This document shows positions 1 to 6,494 of a DNA stretch of 16,499 nucleotides, piece after piece. Below the pieces are notes generated by a model that was not told where the DNA came from, did not search any database, and saw only the letters and a program-made list of their open reading frames with translations. Origin of the DNA: Oscillibacter sp. (GTDB taxonomy: Bacteria > Bacillota > Clostridia > Oscillospirales > Oscillospiraceae); assembly GCA_022796315.1 (NCBI GenBank), contig JAAWIL010000026.1, positions 1-16,499 of the forward strand, written 5' to 3'. Each line of letters opens with the position of its first letter. The stretch's first letter is position 1. Both the position numbers and the translations under genes were made by a program.

Positions 1-82
1 TGACGGATGGCAAGGATTTTTAACGCAGTCAGGGCGGAAAATACGCCGCCAAGACATGCGCGGGGAGATTTTAAACAGGCTC
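1..82 (+). mobile_element. Right part of a MITE-like repeat (copy A), cut by the window edge
   Basis: These 82 bases match positions 7142-7223, the right half of the complete element at 7064-7223, base for base without gaps and with about six mismatches by eye. The copy ends in CAGGCTC (76-82), the same terminal inverted repeat as the complete element, and is followed by TTA at 83-85, a TNA-type flank. No transposase is present, so this would be a non-autonomous element. The left half lies outside the window. A short open frame through it is also open in the other copy but has no ribosome site, so I do not call it a gene. Confidence 0.75.
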
Positions 83-85
83 TTA

Positions 86-213
86 GAACCTGTATTCATC
101 ATCGGGGGATGCCGGATGGGCGAGGAGTTTTCTCGTCAGACAAGGAACAGCGACGCAGTATGGCGGGAAAAAGACCCCTCCAGACGGCGTTCATCGGTTG
201 TGAATACAGGCTC
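86..213 (+). mobile_element. 128-bp MITE-like repeat (copy D) with terminal inverted repeats
   Basis: The left end reads GAACCTGTATTCATCATC and the right end, on the other strand, GAGCCTGTATTCACAACC. They agree over almost all of the first 17 bases. The flanks are TTA (83-85) and TAA (214-216), which do not match as a target duplication. The TTA is shared with neighbouring copy A, so the two elements abut. The interior carries GGCGAG, a T-run, GTC and CAAGG, then CGCAGT and GGCGG followed by an A-run, in the same order as the complete element at 7064-7223 but without about 50 central bases. It looks like a shorter sibling of that element. Confidence 0.7.
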
Positions 214-227
214 TAAGCTATGTTTTT

Positions 228-248
228 GCCCCCGGCCTAGCCGGGGGC
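228..248. terminator. GC-rich hairpin downstream of the kinase-like gene
   Basis: GCCCCCGGC (228-236), loop CTA, GCCGGGGGC (240-248): a perfect 9-bp stem. It lies about 50 bases past the stop of the minus-strand kinase-like gene. On that strand the hairpin is followed by an A-run, not a T-run, so it is not a canonical intrinsic terminator. It may be a weak terminator or a 3'-end stabiliser. Confidence 0.4.
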
Positions 249-298
249 TGCCCTTGGGACTGCCAAATCATGGATTTCCCATGGCCTGTTCCCTTATT

Positions 299-1108
299 TT
301 ATCCCTGGCTCCGCAGCAAAAACGCCTTCACCGGCAGAGCGTCCGCCAGGCCCAGCAGCGTCCGGTTGAAGCCGCCGCTGTAGTCAAAGCGCACGTCGGA
401 AACCGTTCCGCCCAGCCGGCGGTCCGGCAGGGAGAGGGTAAAACGGCTTCCCTTCCCCTCGTGGGACTCCACCAGCATGGCGCCCCCCTGTCCCTCCGCC
501 AGACGGCGGCACAGCGCCAGGCCCAGCCCGGCCCCGTGGACCGGCAGCTCCACCCGGCCGGCCTGGAAGCCGCTCTCAAACAGCATCTCCAGACGCTCCT
601 CCGAGATGCCGCAGCCGGTATCCTCTACCGACAGCAGCACCCGCCCGGGCACCACCCGCAGCTCCACCCGAACGCTTCCCCCCGCAGGGGTAAACTTCAG
701 GGCATTGGAGAGCAGCTGGTAGAGGATCTGCTCCAGGGCGTCGCCGTCCACCGCGCACAGGTGCCGTTCCCGCGCGCAGACAAAGCGCAGCTCCACACGC
801 AGTGCCTCCGCCAGGCCTGCCGCCCGCTCGCACTGCTCCCCGACCAGCTCCACCAGCTCCCGGTCCCGGAGCTGGGCCTGCCAGCCCTCCTCCACGGAGA
901 CCGCCAGGGAGAGGTTGTTCACCAGCCGCAGCAGCCGGTAATAGCTCTGATCCAGCACCGCCGCCTGCCGGTCCAGGGCCGGGTCCCGCTCCCGTACCTC
1001 CGCCGGCACCAGCTGCAGCTCCGCCATGCGGAGATTGGTCAAGGCACTCCTGGCCTGCGACGCGATGCCGGGCAGCAGCGCCATCAGCTCACTCTTCTCC
1101 AACTTCAT
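299..1108 (-). CDS. Soluble histidine-kinase-like ATPase with a degenerate H-box
   Basis: A 269-residue protein with no signal peptide or membrane segment. The C-terminal half is a HATPase_c domain typical of two-component sensor kinases: an N-box around N135 (SNALKFTP), a G1 box DTGCGI (163-168) and a G2 box GAGLGLAL (192-199). The first 70 residues resemble a dimerisation/phosphoacceptor region, but where the H-box normally reads SHELRTPL it reads SQARSAL (17-23), with Gln18 in the histidine position. There is no sensor domain and no response regulator next to it. I chose the internal ATG at 1106-1108 over the one 33 bases upstream because GGAGGAGG (1113-1120) sits directly before it. It could be a pseudokinase, a phosphatase-type partner or an ATP-dependent anti-regulator; ATP binding is likely, autophosphorylation is doubtful. 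Confidence 0.8.
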   Translation of the reverse strand: MKLEKSELMALLPGIASQARSALTNLRMAELQLVPAEVRERDPALDRQAAVLDQSYYRLLRLVNNLSLAVSVEEGWQAQLRDRELVELVGEQCERAAGLAEALRVELRFVCARERHLCAVDGDALEQILYQLLSNALKFTPAGGSVRVELRVVPGRVLLSVEDTGCGISEERLEMLFESGFQAGRVELPVHGAGLGLALCRRLAEGQGGAMLVESHEGKGSRFTLSLPDRRLGGTVSDVRFDYSGGFNRTLLGLADALPVKAFLLRSQG

Positions 1109-1380
1109 AAAACCTCCTCCCCAGCCCTTCGCCGTGTCCATACCGGCCCCCGGCTCTGTCTGATATCCTATGTAGCATCTGCCTCAAACGCCCCTTCCAC
1201 CCGAGGAAAAGCCTGCCTGCGGCACCAACAGAATACCAGAGCTACGCCAAAAAAACAAGAATTTTGTCGAAAACTGTCGAATCTCTCTGCCGGAGGAACC
1301 TCGCCAACCCGGCGCAGCCATGTATAAAGCCATCAAAAAACGCAAATCCTCCCCATATCATCTGATAGGAGGAACCTCTG
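1109..1380. other. Divergent intergenic region between kinase-like gene and rubrerythrin
   Basis: 272 bases separating two divergent genes. It contains a TGTCGAA direct repeat (1265-1271 and 1275-1281) and an 11-bp direct repeat GGAGGAACCTC (1292-1302 and 1368-1378), the second copy being the rubrerythrin ribosome site. Only weak promoter matches are visible, for example TATCAT near 1356 for the plus strand. No convincing small gene or RNA was seen. Confidence 0.4.
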
Positions 1381-1989
1381 ATGCCTGTGGATTTCAAGCA
1401 CAGCGAGACGCTGAAAAACCTGATGCGGGCCTTCGCCGGAGAGAGCCAGGCCCGGAACCGCTACACCTTTGCCGCCGCCTTGTGCCAAAGCCAAAAGCTC
1501 CAGGCCCTGGAGGCAGTGTTCCAATTCACTGCCGGACAGGAGCTGGAGCACGCGGAGATCTTCTACAACCACATGCGGGAGCTCTCCGGCGGCACCGTCC
1601 AGATCGACGGCAGCTACCCCGTGGATCTCACCAACGACGTCCTGGAGCTGCTGCGGCGGGCCCAGCACAACGAATACGAGGAGTTTGACCCGGTGTATAA
1701 ATCCTTTGGCGACACCGCCCAGCAGGAGGGCTTCCCCCAGATCGCCAACTCCTTCTGGAAGATCGCCCCCATTGAGCGCAGCCACGGGGACCGGTTCCGC
1801 CGCCTGGCGGACCTGCTGGAGGGCGGAAAGCTCTTCGTTTCCGACGTGAAATGCGGCTGGATGTGCCTCAACTGCGGCCACATTCAGGAGAGTCTGGAGG
1901 CCCCGAAGGTCTGCCCCGTCTGCACCCACGACCAGGGCTATTTCATTCGCCTGGAAATGGCCCCCTATGTGGGCGGCCTGATCAATTGA
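1381..1989 (+). CDS. rbr: Rubrerythrin
   Basis: A cytoplasmic 202-residue non-haem iron protein that reduces hydrogen peroxide in anaerobes, taking electrons through its rubredoxin-like domain. The N-terminal ferritin-like domain shows the two diiron half-sites: E21 with E54-x-x-H57, and E116 with E132-x-x-H135, plus acidic residues around 98-101. The C-terminal rubredoxin-type iron site is C162-x2-C165 and C178-x2-C181; C158 is an extra nearby cysteine. Length and domain order fit classical rubrerythrin. The start is fixed by AGGAGG at 1367-1372, eight bases before the ATG. It is a single-gene unit converging on the next gene across a palindromic terminator. Function is inferred from conserved motifs and is well supported. 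Confidence 0.95.
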   Translation: MPVDFKHSETLKNLMRAFAGESQARNRYTFAAALCQSQKLQALEAVFQFTAGQELEHAEIFYNHMRELSGGTVQIDGSYPVDLTNDVLELLRRAQHNEYEEFDPVYKSFGDTAQQEGFPQIANSFWKIAPIERSHGDRFRRLADLLEGGKLFVSDVKCGWMCLNCGHIQESLEAPKVCPVCTHDQGYFIRLEMAPYVGGLIN

Positions 1990-2000
1990 CCGCAGACCAA

Positions 2001-2033
2001 ACGTCCCCGGACGCTGTAAGCGTCCGGGGACGT
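2001..2033. terminator. Perfect 14-bp palindromic terminator between convergent genes
   Basis: ACGTCCCCGGACGC (2001-2014), loop TGTAA, then its exact reverse complement (2020-2033). It begins 11 bases after the rubrerythrin stop and ends 6 bases before the stop of the opposing lipoprotein gene, so it probably serves both transcripts. Neither side has a strong T-run. Confidence 0.75.
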
Positions 2034-2039
2034 AGCCGC

Positions 2040-3686
2040 TCAGGCGGCCTTTGTAATGGTGTTGGCGAAGTTAAACCAGCCGCGGCCGTCCCGGCAGGCG
2101 CCGGTGAGGGTCTCCCGCAGCTCCCAGGCCGTGCCCTTGGTATACAGGGGCGTCAGCGCGCAGTCCCCCAGCAGCAGCGCCTCCGCGTCATGGAGGCAGC
2201 CCATCCGGGCCGTGCCGTCGGCGGCATGGGCGATGATGGACATCAGGGTGTCATAGGCGCTGTTCTCGTAGTCGGCCACATTGTCCTGGCTGTCGGAGGT
2301 CCAGGACATCAGGAAGCACTCCGCGTCGTTGCCCACGGCGTCCAGCTCCACCCCGGCCAGGGTGTACTCCCCCTTCCGCAGGGCGCCCCACAGCTCCTGG
2401 CTGGTCACAGCCCTCGGGGTCACCGTCACCCCCAGGAGATCCTGCCAGCGCCTGCTCAGGGCCTGGGCCACCGTGCCGCTGACACCGTCCTCCACATAGA
2501 GGTACTCCAGCTCTCCCAGCTCCGCGCCGCCGCTGTAACCGGCCTCGTTCAGCGCCTCCCGGGCCTGCTGGCAGCGCGCCAGGAAGGTCTCCTCCTCGTT
2601 GTCCAGCAGCGCGCCGCCGGTGGTCCGGAAGTCCCCCTCCTCATTCTCCGGCACGCCGGGGGGCACCAGTCCCTCCGCCGGCAGGGCCGTGACGCCCGCC
2701 AGGTCCGCCAGTTCCACCCGGTCCACCGTCAGGGCCAAGGCCTGGCGGATCAGACCATCCGCCAGCAGGTCGTCACTGTTGTTGTACACCACCGCGTAGG
2801 TCTTCAGCTGGGACAGAGGCGTCCACTCCTCCTGGGACGCCAGCTGGGTGAGGCGCTCCTCCGTCAGGGGCCACACGGCGTCCACGGCCCCCTGGTCATA
2901 CAGCGCCTGGGCCTCCTCCGCCGTGGAGGCAAACCGGAAGGTCAGCGTCTCCGGGCCGGCCTGGCTCCTCTGGTAGCGCTCGTTGGACTGGAGGGTCAGA
3001 TGGCTCCCCGGCGCGTACTCCTCGGCCACATAGGGCCCGTTGGTCACCAGGGCCGAGGGTGCGCCCCACCAGGACGTTCCCTCCTCTCCGGCCACGGACT
3101 CCTTCAGCTTCTGCACCACGTCCTTCCGCAGGGGGACCGTCATGGGTGAGGTACAGACCTCCCGCAGAAACCAGTCATAGTTGCCGTTGAGGGTCACCTC
3201 CAGGGTGGCGTCATTCTTGGCGTTCACCTGCAAGAGACTCATATCCTTGGCCAGCCGGGCCTCCTGATACCCGCTGACCACGCTCAGAATCGCCGCGTTG
3301 GGGGAGTGGCTGGCCGGGTCCGCCAGGCGCTGCCAGGCATAGACAAAATCCTCCGCCGTCACCTTCTCCCCGTCGGACCACCGGGCCGTGTGCAGCTGGA
3401 AGGTATAGGTCACGGTGCCGTCCAGGTTCTCCTCCGTCTCCACGCTCTTGGCCATTCCGTTGACCACCACCGCCTCGGTGCCGTCCGCCGACACCCGCAT
3501 CAGGTTCTCATAAAGATGCGCCAGCACCGTCTGGCTGGCGGCATCCTGCGCGTAGATGGGGTCCAGGGTGGAGAACCCCTCCCCCACGCACACGGAGAGG
3601 GCGGTGCTGTCCTCCTGCTGTCCGCAGCCCGCCAGGGAGCCGCAAAGCGCCGCCGCCAGCAGCAGCGCCACGAAACGCATTCGCAT
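2040..3686 (-). CDS. ABC transporter substrate-binding lipoprotein, family 5 (oligopeptide/OppA-like)
   Basis: A 548-residue extracellular solute-binding protein of the peptide/nickel family. It starts with a basic-hydrophobic signal peptide and a lipobox LAGC ending at Cys21, so it should be lipid-anchored to the outer face of the membrane. The mature protein begins with the family pattern of an early 'STLDPIYAQD' strand and 'HLYENLMR', followed by the 'TVTYTFQLH-RWSDGE-VTAEDFVYAWQR' region typical of oligopeptide binders. Length fits the family. The ATG at 3684-3686 follows an AAGGAGA site. No permease or ATPase gene lies in the window, so it is an orphan that must use components encoded elsewhere. 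Substrate cannot be read from sequence; peptides are the default guess. A consensus promoter lies at 3753-3781. Confidence 0.9.
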   Translation of the reverse strand: MRMRFVALLLAAALCGSLAGCGQQEDSTALSVCVGEGFSTLDPIYAQDAASQTVLAHLYENLMRVSADGTEAVVVNGMAKSVETEENLDGTVTYTFQLHTARWSDGEKVTAEDFVYAWQRLADPASHSPNAAILSVVSGYQEARLAKDMSLLQVNAKNDATLEVTLNGNYDWFLREVCTSPMTVPLRKDVVQKLKESVAGEEGTSWWGAPSALVTNGPYVAEEYAPGSHLTLQSNERYQRSQAGPETLTFRFASTAEEAQALYDQGAVDAVWPLTEERLTQLASQEEWTPLSQLKTYAVVYNNSDDLLADGLIRQALALTVDRVELADLAGVTALPAEGLVPPGVPENEEGDFRTTGGALLDNEEETFLARCQQAREALNEAGYSGGAELGELEYLYVEDGVSGTVAQALSRRWQDLLGVTVTPRAVTSQELWGALRKGEYTLAGVELDAVGNDAECFLMSWTSDSQDNVADYENSAYDTLMSIIAHAADGTARMGCLHDAEALLLGDCALTPLYTKGTAWELRETLTGACRDGRGWFNFANTITKAA

Positions 3687-3752
3687 AAAACTTCTCCTTT
3701 CCAGGGAAAAGCGGCCGTCTTCCAGCCGCGTTCAAAACAGACTCGCTCTTGT

Positions 3753-3781
3753 ATTATAAGGAATTTTGTCAAACTTGTAAA
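3753..3781 (-). promoter_or_regulatory. Sigma-A promoter of the substrate-binding protein gene
   Basis: On the minus strand: -35 TTTACA (3776-3781), a 17-base spacer, -10 TATAAT (3753-3758). The start codon is about 60 bases downstream of the expected transcription start. A TTGACA inside the spacer is too close to the -10 to be the -35 element. Confidence 0.8.
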
Positions 3782-3875
3782 GGCGCTGGCGGAAAAAAGT
3801 TACAAAATAATAACAAAAATTTCAAAATTCTTCACAGTCGCCCTCTCAGACGGCAGGGCCCAAGGCCCGCCGCCC

Positions 3876-3906
3876 AAAAAAAGATCAGGAGGGGCAAGCC
3901 CCTCCT
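3876..3906 (-). terminator. Intrinsic terminator of the DEAD-box helicase gene
   Basis: On the minus strand: AGGAGGGG, loop CTTG, CCCCTCCT (3906-3887), then four bases and a run of seven T (3882-3876). It lies 50 bases past the helicase stop codon and points away from it. Confidence 0.85.
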
Positions 3907-3955
3907 TGGAATCCTCCGGCACACAGCCTGGCCGTCTGTCCCTCTTGAACAGGAA

Positions 3956-5110
3956 TCACACCGGCGCCAAGCGGCCGTTTTCATCAAATCTCACCGGAAC
4001 AATCTCGTTGCGGGTGCGCTTGGCGATGTCGTCAATCCGCATCTTGGAGGGGTAGTCGGCGATCAGGCTCACCGCCACGCCCTGCCGCTTGGCCCGGCCC
4101 GTGCGGCCGATCCGGTGGATATAGTCCTGATTCTCGTCGGGCACATCGCAGTTGAACACGATGTCCACATCGTCCACGTCAATGCCCCGGGCCGCCACAT
4201 CCGTGGACACAAACACCCGCAGGCGGCCCTCCCGGAACTTGTTCATCACCTGCTCCCGCTTCTTCTGGGGAATATCGCCGTGGATGCACTCGGCGTCAAT
4301 CCCCCGCATTTGCAGGAATTTTGTAATGCGTTCTGTAGTGCCCTTCGTATTGCAAAAGGCCATACAGCGGTCAAAGCCCGTCTCGTTTAGGATTTTCTCA
4401 ATGGCATCTGCTTTTCCGTCATAGGAGACGTCCATGCGGAACTGCTTGATGTCCGGCTTGTTCTCCTCATCCTCCCGGACGGTGATCTCCACTGCGTCCC
4501 GCTGGTAAACCCAGGCAATGTCCATGACTTCCCGGGAGATCGTGGCGGAGAAGAGCCCCAGGTTCCGCCGCTTGTTCATCTTATCCAGCAGGCGGGTCAC
4601 ATCGTGGATGAAGCCCATATCCAGCATCCGGTCCGCCTCGTCCAGCACCACGGTCCGGGCGGTGTCCACCCGGACGGTGCGGCGCTTCATGTGGTCGCTG
4701 AGCCGCCCCGGAGTCGCCACCACAATCTGGGGGTGCTTCTTCAGGGTGTCAATCTGCCGGCCAATGGGCGCGCCGCCGTAGAGGCACACCGTGCGGACGC
4801 CGGCCTTGAAGGCCGCCAGATCCCGGAACTCCTCCGTGATCTGAATGGCCAGCTCCCGGGTGGGGGCCAGCACCACGGCCTGGACGCTCTCGTCCTCCGG
4901 GTCGATATGTTCGATGATGGGAATGCCATAGGCAAAGGTCTTGCCGGTGCCGGTGGGGGCCTTGGCAATCACATCCTGCCACCGCATCATGGGGGGGATG
5001 CAGCCGGCCTGCACCGGGGTGGATACCTCAATCCGCCGCTGCTCCACGGCGCGTAAGATCTCCGGCGACAGTTCCAAACTGTCAAACCGGACGCCTTGTG
5101 TAAATTCCAT
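3956..5110 (-). CDS. DEAD-box ATP-dependent RNA helicase, core-only
   Basis: A 384-residue RNA helicase that unwinds short RNA duplexes using ATP; likely roles are ribosome assembly or mRNA decay, especially in the cold. The helicase motifs are present in order: Q-motif with F9 and Q34, motif I APTGTGKT (51-58), PTREL (83-87), GG (112-113), TPGR (133-136), DEAD (157-160), SAT (188-190), TDVAARGID (303-311) and HRIGRTGR (332-339). It stops about 45 residues after motif VI, so it lacks the long basic C-terminal tail or RNA-binding domain seen in CshA or DbpA. RNA specificity must come from partners or the core itself. It is monocistronic: own promoter at 5152-5180, AGGAAGGA ribosome site, terminator at 3876-3906. 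Confidence 0.95.
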   Translation of the reverse strand: MEFTQGVRFDSLELSPEILRAVEQRRIEVSTPVQAGCIPPMMRWQDVIAKAPTGTGKTFAYGIPIIEHIDPEDESVQAVVLAPTRELAIQITEEFRDLAAFKAGVRTVCLYGGAPIGRQIDTLKKHPQIVVATPGRLSDHMKRRTVRVDTARTVVLDEADRMLDMGFIHDVTRLLDKMNKRRNLGLFSATISREVMDIAWVYQRDAVEITVREDEENKPDIKQFRMDVSYDGKADAIEKILNETGFDRCMAFCNTKGTTERITKFLQMRGIDAECIHGDIPQKKREQVMNKFREGRLRVFVSTDVAARGIDVDDVDIVFNCDVPDENQDYIHRIGRTGRAKRQGVAVSLIADYPSKMRIDDIAKRTRNEIVPVRFDENGRLAPV

Positions 5111-5151
5111 GGTTTCCTTCCTCTTTTGTTCAGATCGTTCTTCTCCTTTCT

Positions 5152-5180
5152 ATTATACCCGGAAAGCCCCCGCTTGTAAA
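5152..5180 (-). promoter_or_regulatory. Sigma-A promoter of the DEAD-box helicase gene
   Basis: On the minus strand: -35 TTTACA (5175-5180), a 17-base spacer, -10 TATAAT (5152-5157). The hexamers, spacer length and the bases around the -35 (CCTTTACAAG) are the same as in the promoter at 3753-3781. The leader is about 35 bases. Confidence 0.8.
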
Positions 5181-5264
5181 GGAAAATACATTTTCGGCGG
5201 AGGCAGAAATCTGCGGCGCCCAGGCCGCCCCCTCGTTTTTGGATATTATTTCTATTTTCCGAAG

Positions 5265-5343
5265 AAAAAGAAACTTTTATATAGTAAAATTGTGTATTTC
5301 TTGTGCGTATATGCCGCTTTTTATGATAAATTCTATATATAGA
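5265..5343 (+). promoter_or_regulatory. AT-rich upstream region of the XRE regulator with a possible operator
   Basis: This stretch is far richer in A and T than the surrounding DNA. A weak promoter can be drawn as TTGTGC (5301-5306), 17 bases, TGATAA (5324-5329). Just downstream is a perfect 12-bp palindrome TCTATATATAGA (5332-5343), placed where an autoregulatory operator for the small regulator would be expected. This role is inferred from position and symmetry only. Confidence 0.4.
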
Positions 5344-5371
5344 TCTTATAAAGAAGATGGGAGGTACTGAC

Positions 5372-5587
5372 GTGAACGGGATGGACTATGTACGTATTCT
5401 GCGGGACCTGAGGGAGGATGCGGATAAAACGCAGACGCAGATCGCCGAAGTTCTTGGAACTTCTCAGACGATGTACGCCCGCTATGAGCGCGGCGCCAAC
5501 GAAATGCCCATCCACCATCTAATCACACTCAGCAAATACTATGGCGTCTCGACGGACTACTTACTTGGGCTCACGAAAGAACGGTAA
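5372..5587 (+). CDS. Small XRE-family helix-turn-helix regulator
   Basis: A 71-residue protein that is essentially a single HTH_3 DNA-binding domain. The recognition region 'QTQIAEVLGTSQTMYARYERGANEMP' is typical Cro/CI, and 'LITLSKYYGVSTDYLLGLT' is the usual closing helix of clostridial XRE proteins. There is no ligand or dimerisation domain beyond this. I prefer the GTG start at 5372 because GGGAGG (5359-5364) ends 7 bases upstream; the in-frame ATG at 5357 overlaps that site. A perfect hairpin with a T-run begins 3 bases after the stop. Target genes are unknown; the palindrome at 5332-5343 suggests self-regulation. Confidence 0.85.
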   Translation: MNGMDYVRILRDLREDADKTQTQIAEVLGTSQTMYARYERGANEMPIHHLITLSKYYGVSTDYLLGLTKER

Positions 5588-5589
5588 CC

Positions 5590-5625
5590 AAAAGCGGGGA
5601 CAGGAAATTCCTGTCCCCGCTTTTT
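5590..5625. terminator. Terminator hairpin, first copy of a duplicated 36-bp sequence
   Basis: AAAAGCGGGGACAGGAA and its exact reverse complement separated by one A (5590-5624), plus one more T. It lies 3 bases after the stop of the XRE gene and, with A-runs and T-runs on both sides, can end transcripts on either strand. The identical 36 bases recur at 5747-5782. Confidence 0.85.
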
Positions 5626-5650
5626 CAGAACTTTAAAAAAGTTCTGAAAA
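5622..5650. repeat. 13-bp perfect inverted repeat
   Basis: TTTTCAGAACTTT (5622-5634), loop AAA, then its exact reverse complement (5638-5650). It shares its first bases with the T-run of the preceding hairpin, so the two structures would compete or stack. Confidence 0.7.
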
Positions 5651-5670
5651 CTTATGATTGAAATGGCGCA

Positions 5671-5691
5671 GGGAACCCCTCCTGGGTTCCC
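5671..5691. repeat. 8-bp perfect hairpin
   Basis: GGGAACCC (5671-5678), loop CTCCT, GGGTTCCC (5684-5691). It is the third of four hairpins in the noncoding stretch 5588-5819. It has no T-run. Confidence 0.6.
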
Positions 5692-5746
5692 CGCACACAC
5701 CCTTCCTTCCCGTCGAATTGGTTTTCCTCGTTTTGCGGCAAGCTGC

Positions 5747-5782
5747 AAAAGCGGGGACAGGAAATTCCTGTCCCCGCTTTTT
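5747..5782. terminator. Terminator hairpin, second copy of the duplicated 36-bp sequence
   Basis: Identical to 5590-5625. It lies 38 bases past the stop of the minus-strand anti-sigma candidate, so on that strand it serves as the terminator of the sigma/anti-sigma operon. Together with the first copy it brackets 121 bases. Confidence 0.8.
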
Positions 5783-5819
5783 TGATGGGTGCCGCGCCGG
5801 TTGTTCTCTCCGCCGCCTC

Positions 5820-6494
5820 TCAGGGCTCCTGCATCACAGACACATCCGCGCCATCATTTCTGGTCACCGCCACAACTGTGCTGTTGACCACGCCGTCTCC
5901 GTCCGGTTCGCTGTCCTCATCCGAGGCAACCACAACGCCGCTCTTGAACTCGTTCGGCAGATCGTCACTGGTGAGATGGTTCGTGTACGTGAGGCCGTCC
6001 GCCTGGGTCACGGTCTCCGTCAGCTCCCAGTCCTCCGCGCTGCCGGTGACGTCCACCTCCACAGAGCGCTCTTCCATGGATTTTTCAAAGTGGTACGCGC
6101 CGTCCCGGGCCAGATTCTCCGTGATGTCCACCTCCTCGCCGGCGGGACAGAGGACCATCACCTTTCCGTCGTCCCGCTTTTCGATACGCGCGCCCTCACT
6201 GACGGAGAACAGGATCTGGTTGCCGTCCCGGTCCACGGCCTCATACCGGGTCTCGTAGCCATCGGACCAGACCTCCCGCAGGCTCTGGAAGAACGCCCCG
6301 CCGGTGGCCAGATCCACCGCTCCGGCGGTGACGGCCAGGGCCACGGTCATGGCGGCAGCCATGGCTCCCGCCCGCAGGACCTTGGGCAAACGTACGCGCT
6401 TTTGTTCCTGTCTCATTTGAAAGACCTCCTTTTTCGCTTCCTCAGAGGCACACAGCCTGGAAAAGGTCTCACAATACAACTTCCTGTCAATCAT
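5820..6494 (-). CDS. Putative membrane-anchored anti-sigma factor
   Basis: A 224-residue protein with a short cytoplasmic N-terminus (about 1-41), one transmembrane segment (about 42-60, 'AGAMAAAMTVALAVTAGAV') and an acidic extracytoplasmic domain of about 160 residues. It overlaps the upstream ECF sigma gene by four bases (ATGA, 6491-6494) and has AAGGAGG before the ATG, so the two are translationally coupled. That arrangement is the main reason for the call. The H-x3-C-x2-C zinc anti-sigma motif is absent; cysteines 8 and 15 are present in the N-terminal segment. The outer domain is not one I recognise and could be the signal sensor. The function is inferred from context and topology. Confidence 0.65.
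   Translation of the reverse strand: MIDRKLYCETFSRLCASEEAKKEVFQMRQEQKRVRLPKVLRAGAMAAAMTVALAVTAGAVDLATGGAFFQSLREVWSDGYETRYEAVDRDGNQILFSVSEGARIEKRDDGKVMVLCPAGEEVDITENLARDGAYHFEKSMEERSVEVDVTGSAEDWELTETVTQADGLTYTNHLTSDDLPNEFKSGVVVASDEDSEPDGDGVVNSTVVAVTRNDGADVSVMQEP

Noticed and set aside
7..216. A 69-codon frame in the repeat, with a similar frame in the copy at 7142-7223
   Set aside because: The peptide is conserved only because the repeat DNA is conserved. It has no ribosome site and runs over the element end into different sequence.
299..1141. The longer start of the kinase-like gene at 1141
   Set aside because: The added 11 residues run across the ribosome site GGAGGAGG, which fits the ATG at 1106-1108.
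3758..3776. TTGACA near the lipoprotein promoter as its -35 box
   Set aside because: It is only 8 bases from TATAAT; TTTACA at the proper 17-base spacing is the better -35.
5557..5748. A 63-codon minus-strand frame through the hairpin block
   Set aside because: It translates terminator palindromes, overlaps the XRE gene and has no ribosome site.
5590..5782. CRISPR array
   Set aside because: Only two repeat copies occur, 121 bases apart and each fully palindromic with T-runs, with no spacers of regular length and no cas genes.
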